DNA of 11,921 nucleotides, from positions 1 through 11,921 of the forward strand of contig JALTMS010000507.1 of NCBI GenBank assembly GCA_027001345.1. The letters run 5' to 3'. The notes beneath the pieces were generated by a model that worked only from the letters and a program-made list of their open reading frames with translations, did not search any database and had not been told where the DNA came from. The stretch is from Acidobacteriota bacterium (GTDB taxonomy: Bacteria; Acidobacteriota; Polarisedimenticolia; J045). A program made the translations under genes and the position numbers. The first letter of the stretch is position 1. The number at the start of each line of letters is the position of its first letter. This document shows positions 6,453-11,921 of the stretch, in pieces.

Positions 6453-7205
6453 ATGTCTGTCTACGCGATTCTTTTCGACCAGACCCTCTGCGTGGGCTGC
6501 CGCGCCTGCGAGGAGGCCTGCCAGCAGGAGAACCATCAACCCCCCCACCAGGCCGAGGGTCTCGACGCTGAGTCCTTGACCTGGGTCGAGGATCTCGGCG
6601 ACGAGAACTACGCTCGTCATCTCTGCATGCACTGCGAGAATCCCACCTGCGCTTCGGTCTGCCCGGTCGCGGCTCTACAGAAGAGTCCTCTCGGCCCGGT
6701 GACCTGGTCGGCCGAGCGTTGCATCGGCTGCCGCTACTGCATGCTGGCCTGCCCATTTCACGTTCCGCGCTACCAGTGGAACAGTCCCAACCCCGAGCTG
6801 CGCAAATGCCAGATGTGCGCCCACCGTCTCGCCCAGGGACGGCCCACCGCCTGCGCGGAGGCCTGCCCGACGGGAGCCACCACCTTCGGTCGGCGCAGAA
6901 CCTTGCTCCGCGAGGGCCGGAACCGCATCGAGAGCGACCCGGAAACCTACCTGGAGACGATCTACGGGCGACAGGAAGCCGGTGGCACTTCCGTACTGAT
7001 GTTGCTCGGCCGGACCTGCGGCACGGCCCACTTGCCGGCCAACGTGCCGCCCTACGACCTGCCCCGCCTGACCTGGGGAGTACTCGAGAAACTTCCGCTG
7101 ATCATTCCCGTCTGGGGTGTCTTTCTCGGCGGCGTCTACTGGCTGACCCAACGTCGAGAGGCTGTCGCCCGCGCCGAAGGCGCCGAGAAGGGGGAACAGC
7201 AATGA
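6453..7205 (+). CDS. HybA/NrfC-like protein with four [4Fe-4S] clusters and a C-terminal membrane anchor, 250 aa
   Basis: This is an electron-transfer subunit that passes electrons between a quinone-interacting membrane protein and a redox partner. Sixteen cysteines fit four [4Fe-4S] clusters: C13-C16-C19-C23, C58-C61-C66-C70, C90-C93-C96-C100 and C119-C122-C134-C138. This is the pattern of the DmsB/NrfC/HybA family; in the fold, cysteines are exchanged between motifs. Residues about 212-231 (PLIIPVWGVFLGGVYWL) form one transmembrane helix near the C-terminus, as in HybA, followed by a short charged tail. Unlike HybA, there is no Tat or Sec signal before the first cluster, so the iron-sulfur domain should face the cytoplasm. 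The stop overlaps the next start as ATGA, which couples it to the HybB-like subunit. It is the first gene after the sigma-54 promoter. No catalytic molybdopterin, hydrogenase or cytochrome subunit is present in the window. Confidence 0.93.
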   Translation: MSVYAILFDQTLCVGCRACEEACQQENHQPPHQAEGLDAESLTWVEDLGDENYARHLCMHCENPTCASVCPVAALQKSPLGPVTWSAERCIGCRYCMLACPFHVPRYQWNSPNPELRKCQMCAHRLAQGRPTACAEACPTGATTFGRRRTLLREGRNRIESDPETYLETIYGRQEAGGTSVLMLLGRTCGTAHLPANVPPYDLPRLTWGVLEKLPLIIPVWGVFLGGVYWLTQRREAVARAEGAEKGEQQ

Positions 7206-8356
7206 GCCGCCGCCTGGGTTTTTGGACGGGATTCTTCGTACTGCTGATGATGCTCTTCAGCATCGTCATCGTACGCCGCTTCACCGGCGGCCTGGGGGCC
7301 GTGTCCAACCTGAACGATGAGATGCCCTGGGGCCTGTGGATCGGCTTCGATCTGCTGTCGGGGGTCGCCCTGGCCGCTGGTGGCTTCACCATCACCGCGA
7401 TCGTCTACCTGCTTCACCTCGAGCGCTACCGCCCGATCGTCCGCCCCGCGCTGCTGACGGCCTTCCTCGGCTATCTGATGGTGATCGCGGCCTTGCTGGT
7501 GGATCTCGGCCGACCATGGAACATCTGGCATCCGCTGATCTTCTGGAATCCTCACTCGGTGATGTTCGAGGTCGGCTGGTGCGTCATGCTCTACACCACC
7601 GTGCTCTTTCTCGAATTCCTCCCGCTGGTCTTCGAACGCTTCCGCATCCACCGCGCCCTGCTCTTCTGGAGCCGCTATCTGACACCCCCGCTGGTCATCG
7701 CCGGCGTGCTGCTTTCGACCCTGCATCAGTCCTCTCTCGGCACGCTCTACGTCATCGTGCCGGAAAAGCTGCATCCGCTGTGGTACTCGCCGATTCTGCC
7801 GCTACTCTTCTTCGTCTCCGCCATCGCTCTCGGCCTGGCGATGACCAATGTGGAGTCCTTTCTCTCCCTGCGGGCTTTCGGCAAGCGGCTCGAGCCGGAG
7901 ATCCTCCGCGGCCTGGGACGAGCCACCGCCGTAACACTGCTGCTCTACCTGACCCTACGTTTCGAAGACCTCTACGTGCGAGGGGTTCTGGGCCAGGCCT
8001 TCGTACTCGACACGGCATCCATCTTCTTCCTGCTGGAGGTCGGGCTGGGAGCCATCTTGCCGATGGCCATGCTCTTCACGCGGCAGGTCCGACGGCGACC
8101 CCTGGCGCTGCTCGGCGCCCAGCTCCTGGTCGTGCTGGGCCTGATCTTCCAGCGCATGAACGTCGCGGTCACAGCCTTCCAGCTCGGCACGGGCGCCTCC
8201 TACACGCCCGACTGGCAGGAATTCGTCGTTTCCATCGGATTGGTGGCCATCGGCTTTGCCGCCTTCGCTCTGGCCGTGCGCTTGCTACCGGTGTTCCCGG
8301 AGGGCCCCGTCAGGCACCCCGAACCCACCGATCCCTTTTCGGCGCTGGCCCCCTGA
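7202..8356 (+). CDS. hybB: HybB/NrfD-family polytopic membrane subunit, 384 aa
   Basis: This is an integral membrane protein that exchanges electrons with the quinone pool on behalf of its iron-sulfur partner. About ten hydrophobic segments are visible (roughly residues 7-25, 48-70, 82-101, 122-144, 161-176, 195-217, 239-258, 268-291, 300-319 and 340-363), as expected for the long HybB branch of the NrfD/PsrC family. Family-typical stretches include DLGRPWNIWHPLIFWNPHS (101-119), FEVGWCVMLYT (122-132), E138-F in the next helix end, and H175-QSSLGTLY followed by LHPLWYSP (190-197). The start ATG overlaps the TGA of the preceding gene. A short hydrophilic tail ends the protein. It lies 35 bases before the histidine kinase with no terminator between, so they are probably cotranscribed. 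The family call is strong. The physiological partner is unknown, and the HybB name is by similarity only since no hydrogenase is visible. Confidence 0.92.
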   Translation: MSRRLGFWTGFFVLLMMLFSIVIVRRFTGGLGAVSNLNDEMPWGLWIGFDLLSGVALAAGGFTITAIVYLLHLERYRPIVRPALLTAFLGYLMVIAALLVDLGRPWNIWHPLIFWNPHSVMFEVGWCVMLYTTVLFLEFLPLVFERFRIHRALLFWSRYLTPPLVIAGVLLSTLHQSSLGTLYVIVPEKLHPLWYSPILPLLFFVSAIALGLAMTNVESFLSLRAFGKRLEPEILRGLGRATAVTLLLYLTLRFEDLYVRGVLGQAFVLDTASIFFLLEVGLGAILPMAMLFTRQVRRRPLALLGAQLLVVLGLIFQRMNVAVTAFQLGTGASYTPDWQEFVVSIGLVAIGFAAFALAVRLLPVFPEGPVRHPEPTDPFSALAP

Positions 8357-8391
8357 GGAAGGGGGCAGCGCGATTCGTCGGGGAGACCGCC

Positions 8392-10002
8392 ATGCCAGGC
8401 ACCGTCGCCGGCAAGCTCACGATCCTCGTCACGGCCTCGCTGGTCGTCGTCTTCGGCCTGGGGACCTGGCTCAACGTGATGATCCAGGAGCGCGCCTCCC
8501 ACCTGATCCTGCGCCACAACGGCGCCCGCATCGCCGACATGATCGCCGGCGCGACCCGGGAATCGATGCTGCACAACGACCGGGAGCGGATTCAGGCGAT
8601 GGTCGACACCCTCGTTCGTCAGCCTGGGGTGGAGCGCATCCGCATCGTCCGCAAGACCGGCGAGATCGCCTACTCCACCGCCGCCGCGGAGATCGGCTCG
8701 ACTCTCGACAGCCGCCTCGAACAGTGCATGACCTGCCACCAGCAACCGCAGCCGCCCGAGATGCTCCCCGCTGACGAGCGCGTACGAGTGATCGACAACG
8801 GCGAGCGGCGAGCGCTGGGAATCACCCGGGTGATCTACAATGAACCCGACTGCTCGACGGCCGCCTGCCACGAGCACCGACAGAATGAACGCCTGCTGGG
8901 AATTCTCGACGTTCACCTGGCCCTCGGCCCCTATGATGCCGCTCGTCGCCGCAGCGCCCTCGAGCTGGTCCTCACCTCGCTGGTCGGCATTCTCCTCGTA
9001 CTCGCAATCACGATCCTCTCCCTCCAACGGATGGTCGGCCGGCCCGTTCGTGTCCTGATCCAAGGGGCGCGGAAGCTGGGGAAAGGCGACCTCTCGGCCC
9101 GCGTTCCCGAGTCCTCGGACGACGAGATCGGCGAGTTGGCCCGCACCTTCAATCAGCTCGCACGAGATCTGGAGATCACCCGCGGTGAGCTGATGAATCT
9201 GACCCAGACCCTCGAGGCACGCGTCGAAGAAAAGACCCGTGAACTCCGGCAGGCTCAGGACCAGATCCTGCAAGCCGAAAAGATGGCATCTCTGGGCAAG
9301 CTTGCGGCCGTGGTGGCGCATGAAATCAACAACCCGCTCTCCAGCGTCGTGACCTACGCCCGCACCCTGGTACGCCGCCTGCAGAAGGGGCGCAGCACCA
9401 CCCCCGAACAAGACCTTCAGTGCCTCGAGTCCATCGCCTCGGAAGCCGCGCGGTGCGGCGCGATCGTCAGTCAATTGCTGGCCTTCGCGCGACAGCGCGG
9501 CGGACGTTTCGCGCCCTTGCGGATCAACGACGTGGTGCAGAAGGCGGTCTTTCTCCTGCAGCACAAGCTCACGCTCAGTGGTGTGCGAGTCGAGCGGGAG
9601 ATGCACTCCGATCTGCCCGAGATCGTGGCTGACGCCGACCAGATCCAGCAGGCCCTGATGGCCCTGCTGATCAACGCCAGTCAGGCCCTCGAGGAAGGTG
9701 GCGTGGTGACGCTGCGCACGTGGCACGAAGAACCCTGGATCGTGATCCAGGTGGCCGACGACGGCCCCGGTATGCCTGCCGAGGTCGCCGAACGGGTCTT
9801 CGAGCCCTTCTTCACCACCCGCGAAGACGAAGGTGGTGTCGGCCTCGGCCTGTCCGTGGTCTACGGCATCGTCGAACGCCATGGTGGAACGATCGCCTTG
9901 CAGACGGCACCCGGCGAGGGCTGCTGCTTTTCTCTGCGCTTTCCTCGCCGGCCGCCCTGCCGGGAGGACACCCCCCTTCCGGCCGAAGAGAGTGAACGAT
10001 GA
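8392..10002 (+). CDS. Membrane sensor histidine kinase with c-type heme motifs in its periplasmic domain, 536 aa
   Basis: The protein should sense a redox or ligand signal outside the cytoplasm and phosphorylate the response regulator encoded next. TM1 is at about 8-30 and TM2 at about 190-210. The periplasmic domain between them holds C112-M-T-C115-H116, a canonical CxxCH heme site, and C154-S-T-A-A-C159-H160, a CxxxxCH variant. The segment LGILDVHLALGPYD (169-182) leads into TM2. A HAMP domain (211-263, with P218 and DEIGELARTFN) and a coiled coil (265-295) follow. The HisKA box has phospho-acceptor H310 in AHEINNPL. The ATPase domain has the N box around N428, D457-DGPGM, FEPFFTT (470-476) and GVGLGLS (482-488). 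The start ATG has GGGGAGA about seven bases upstream. The stop overlaps the next start as ATGA. All catalytic motifs are intact. Heme attachment is predicted from motifs only and needs a cytochrome c maturation system, not seen here. Confidence 0.93.
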   Translation: MPGTVAGKLTILVTASLVVVFGLGTWLNVMIQERASHLILRHNGARIADMIAGATRESMLHNDRERIQAMVDTLVRQPGVERIRIVRKTGEIAYSTAAAEIGSTLDSRLEQCMTCHQQPQPPEMLPADERVRVIDNGERRALGITRVIYNEPDCSTAACHEHRQNERLLGILDVHLALGPYDAARRRSALELVLTSLVGILLVLAITILSLQRMVGRPVRVLIQGARKLGKGDLSARVPESSDDEIGELARTFNQLARDLEITRGELMNLTQTLEARVEEKTRELRQAQDQILQAEKMASLGKLAAVVAHEINNPLSSVVTYARTLVRRLQKGRSTTPEQDLQCLESIASEAARCGAIVSQLLAFARQRGGRFAPLRINDVVQKAVFLLQHKLTLSGVRVEREMHSDLPEIVADADQIQQALMALLINASQALEEGGVVTLRTWHEEPWIVIQVADDGPGMPAEVAERVFEPFFTTREDEGGVGLGLSVVYGIVERHGGTIALQTAPGEGCCFSLRFPRRPPCREDTPLPAEESER

Positions 10003-11354
10003 GCCCACGCCCACCGAGACTGCTGATCGTCGATGACGAAGTTCACGTGCGCGAATCGCTCTCCCGCTGGTTTACCGACGACGGCTACGAGGTGAAATGC
10101 GCCGCGGGAGGCAAGCAGGCACTGAGTCTGCTCGGGCGGGAGCGCTTCGACATCATGATCAGCGATATCAAGATGCCCGGAATGGACGGCCTCGAACTCC
10201 AGCGCCAGGTGCGCAAGGTCGACAGGAGGTTGCTGATCATTCTCGTCACCGCCTACGCCTCGGTCAACACCGCCGTGCAGGCTCTCAAGGAGGGCGCCTA
10301 CGACTACCTGGTCAAGCCCTTCGACCCGGCGGATCTGTCGCGAGTCGTGGAAAAGGCATGCGAAAAGATTCGTCTCGAGGAAGAGAATCAGGCCTTGCGG
10401 CGGCGCATCGAGGAGCATCAAGGCCCGGAGTTCGTCGTCGGCGTCAGCCAGGAAATGCGCCGGGTGATCGAACTGGTCGACTCCGTCGCTCCGACGGACA
10501 CCACGGTACTCGTGCGGGGAGAATCGGGCACCGGCAAGGAACTCGTCGCACGCATGATCCACTCCCGTAGTCCTCGCGCCTACAACCCTCTGGTGGCGGT
10601 CAATTGCGGCGCCTTGCCCGAATCGCTGCTCGAGTCGGAACTCTTCGGCCACGAAAAAGGATCGTTCACCGGTGCCACGGCGCGACGTCGAGGCAAGCTC
10701 GAACTGGCCGACGGCGGCACCCTCTTTCTCGACGAGATTGGTGAGACTTCGCCCAAGGTGCAGGTGGAGTTGCTCCGCGCTCTGGAAGAAAAGCGCTTCA
10801 CGCGAGTCGGTGGAACGCGGACCATCCCGGCGGATTTCCGGGTGGTCTGTGCGACCAACAGCGACCTGGAGCGGGCCGTGAAGGCCCGAACCTTCCGAGA
10901 GGATCTCTACTACCGCATCAACGTCTTCCAAATCCACCTCCCGCCCCTGCGTGAGCGGCCGGAAGACGTGCTACCGATCGCCGAGCACTTTCTCGAGCGC
11001 TTTGCCGGTGCCATGGGCCGCAGGATCGAGGGCTTCTCCCAGGCGTCCCGGGAAGTGCTGATGCGCTATCCCTGGCCGGGTAACGTACGAGAGCTGGCCA
11101 ACGCAGTGGAGCGCGCCCTGGTGGTCTGCCGGGGTACGACGATCGAGCCCCACCATCTTCCGATTCATCCATCGGGCCATGATCAAACGGCGGAGGACCC
11201 TGACGACCTTTCCCTCGAGGGCGTCGAGCGACGGCAGGTACAGCGGGTGCTCAAGCTGACCGAGTTCAACGTCACCCGAGCCGCCAAGTTGCTGGGGGTC
11301 GATCGTGTCACGCTCTACAACAAGATGCGCAAGTACCATATCGAGCGTCCGTGA
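9999..11354 (+). CDS. NtrC-family sigma-54-dependent response regulator, 451 aa
   Basis: This is a cytoplasmic transcription activator that, once phosphorylated, hydrolyses ATP to open sigma-54 promoters. The receiver domain (about 6-120) has acidic pocket residues D12-D13, phospho-acceptor D56 (ISDIKMPGMDG), T84-A and K106-P. The AAA+ domain (about 143-378) has Walker A GESGTGKE (174-181), the sigma-54 contact loop as GSFTGA (221-226), Walker B TLFLDE (241-246), sensor region CATNSDL (284-290), REDLYYR (300-306) and YPWPGNVREL (357-366). The C-terminal FIS-type helix-turn-helix (about 408-447) ends NVTRAAKLLGVDRVTLYNKM. The gene overlaps the kinase by ATGA, which strongly supports a cognate pair, and overlaps the archaemetzincin by GTGA. 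The nearest plausible target is the sigma-54 promoter at 6391-6406, which would give positive autoregulation; this is inferred from context. The usual loop is GAFTGA; the Ser variant occurs naturally in the family. Confidence 0.96.
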   Translation: MSPRPPRLLIVDDEVHVRESLSRWFTDDGYEVKCAAGGKQALSLLGRERFDIMISDIKMPGMDGLELQRQVRKVDRRLLIILVTAYASVNTAVQALKEGAYDYLVKPFDPADLSRVVEKACEKIRLEEENQALRRRIEEHQGPEFVVGVSQEMRRVIELVDSVAPTDTTVLVRGESGTGKELVARMIHSRSPRAYNPLVAVNCGALPESLLESELFGHEKGSFTGATARRRGKLELADGGTLFLDEIGETSPKVQVELLRALEEKRFTRVGGTRTIPADFRVVCATNSDLERAVKARTFREDLYYRINVFQIHLPPLRERPEDVLPIAEHFLERFAGAMGRRIEGFSQASREVLMRYPWPGNVRELANAVERALVVCRGTTIEPHHLPIHPSGHDQTAEDPDDLSLEGVERRQVQRVLKLTEFNVTRAAKLLGVDRVTLYNKMRKYHIERP

Positions 11355-11921
11355 GCGCGCCTGCCGTGGACACAGCATCCGACGTGGACACAGCATCCGA
11401 GAAGTGGCGGAGTGTGGAGATCATCGCGCTCGGCCCCGTACTCGACAGGACCCTGTCAGCCCTCGGCATCAGCCTGGAAGGCTACCTGGCCTGCCCCGTG
11501 CGACTCACCCGTCCCGGTCCGAGTATCGAGTCGGCTTTCGATCCGCGACGGGGGCAGTACGCAGCCTTGACCCTGCTCGAGTTGATCGAAGAGCCGAAGC
11601 GGCCGGCCGTTCTGCGGCTGGGAGTCACCCGCGGCGATCTCTTTCTGCCGGTCTTCACCCACATTCTCGGCGCCGCGCGGCTGGGAGGTCGGATCGCGGT
11701 GGTCTCACTGTTTCGACTGACCATCGACGGCACGACCGATGCCCACGACCCGAGTCCTGACCGACTGCTCAAGGAGGCCCTGCACGAACTCGGTCACGCC
11801 GCCGGCCTGATTCACTGCCACTGTGCATGGTGCGCCATGGCTCCGTCGCGCACGGCGGAGGAGGTCGATCTCAAGGACAGCAGCTTCTGCCCGTCCTGTG
11901 CGCGGCGCGTGGGCGGCGGCC
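11351..11921 (+). CDS. Archaemetzincin zinc metalloprotease, partial at the right edge
   Basis: Archaemetzincins (peptidase family M54) are small soluble zinc proteases of the metzincin clan with a second structural zinc site. With the GTG at 11351 as residue 1, the catalytic site is H145-E146-L-G-H149-A-A-G-L-I-H155. It is directly followed by C156 and C161, M163 is the Met-turn, and C180-P-S-C183 completes the four-cysteine site. This exactly follows the family pattern HExxHxxGxxHCx4CxM...CxxC. Upstream, VEIIALG (22-28) and VVSLFRL (117-123) are also family-typical strands. No signal peptide is visible, so it is probably cytoplasmic. The GTG overlaps the TGA of the regulator gene (GTGA), but no strong ribosome site is visible. 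GTG codons at 11366 and 11384 are alternatives because the first residues are a tandem hexapeptide repeat. About 190 residues are present, near the usual family length, so only the very C-terminus should be missing. Confidence 0.93.
   Translation, partial: MSAPAVDTASDVDTASEKWRSVEIIALGPVLDRTLSALGISLEGYLACPVRLTRPGPSIESAFDPRRGQYAALTLLELIEEPKRPAVLRLGVTRGDLFLPVFTHILGAARLGGRIAVVSLFRLTIDGTTDAHDPSPDRLLKEALHELGHAAGLIHCHCAWCAMAPSRTAEEVDLKDSSFCPSCARRVGGG
11365..11400 (+). repeat. Perfect tandem duplication, 2 x 18 bp, at the archaemetzincin 5' end
   Basis: The 18-base unit CGTGGACACAGCATCCGA occurs twice without a mismatch (11365-11382 and 11383-11400). It is in frame and encodes VDTAS-D then VDTAS-E. 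Each copy contains a GTG that could act as a start codon, so the duplication also duplicates a potential initiation site. Confidence 0.95.

Noticed and set aside
8200..10014. Minus-strand open frame of 604 codons opposite the histidine kinase
   Set aside because: The plus strand carries all kinase motifs in order and an ATGA overlap with the regulator. The antisense product is His/Gly/Asp-rich without domains, as expected of a shadow frame.
9861..10937. Minus-strand open frame of 358 codons opposite the regulator
   Set aside because: It covers the receiver and AAA+ domains in antisense and shows no domain of its own.
1..11921. tRNA or rRNA genes, CRISPR arrays, insertion sequences, integrases or attachment sites
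   Set aside because: No cloverleaf-like sequence, regularly spaced repeats, transposase motifs or terminal inverted repeats were seen on reading both strands.

Overview
The window is about 11.9 kb of GC-rich bacterial DNA. Third codon positions are G/C-rich, several genes overlap as ATGA or GTGA, and Sec-type signal peptides recur, which points to a bacterium with an exported-protein compartment and probably a Gram-negative envelope. A full-length tricorn-type peptidase, a HybA/HybB-like membrane electron-transfer pair, a histidine kinase with c-type heme motifs and an archaemetzincin fit an environmental lineage such as an Acidobacteriota or myxobacterial/deltaproteobacterial relative. That placement is inference; no rRNA or marker gene is present.

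Left part (1-1421, minus strand): two exported or membrane-anchored proteins of unknown role. The upstream one carries two FG-GAP/VCBS-like DxDxDG calcium motifs. The downstream one leaves the window at base 1 and has no normal in-frame start codon. Divergent from them is a secreted thioredoxin-fold protein with a WCVPC active site and TPR-like helices (1565-2350, plus). It converges on a 1130-residue exported tricorn protease homologue (2408-5800, minus).

Middle (5801-6452): about 650 bases with no convincing gene. It ends in a very good sigma-54 (-24/-12) promoter at 6391-6406, pointing right. A GTTGA/TCAAC dyad lies about 110 bases upstream of the predicted start, where an enhancer-binding protein would be expected to bind.

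Right part (6453 to the end, all plus strand): five tightly packed genes that look like one operon. They are a four-cluster 4Fe-4S protein with a C-terminal membrane helix, a HybB-type polytopic quinol-interacting subunit, a membrane histidine kinase whose periplasmic domain has a CxxCH and a CxxxxCH heme motif, an NtrC-type sigma-54 activator, and an archaemetzincin metalloprotease that runs off the right edge. Overlaps or short gaps couple the genes, and the encoded activator is of the class needed at the sigma-54 promoter.

The most interesting hypothesis is a self-contained redox-responsive circuit. A heme-bearing kinase and its sigma-54 activator would drive their own operon, which encodes an electron-transfer module without a catalytic subunit plus an archaemetzincin. 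The individual families are known. I do not recognise this combination, and the functional link is inferred from gene order only.
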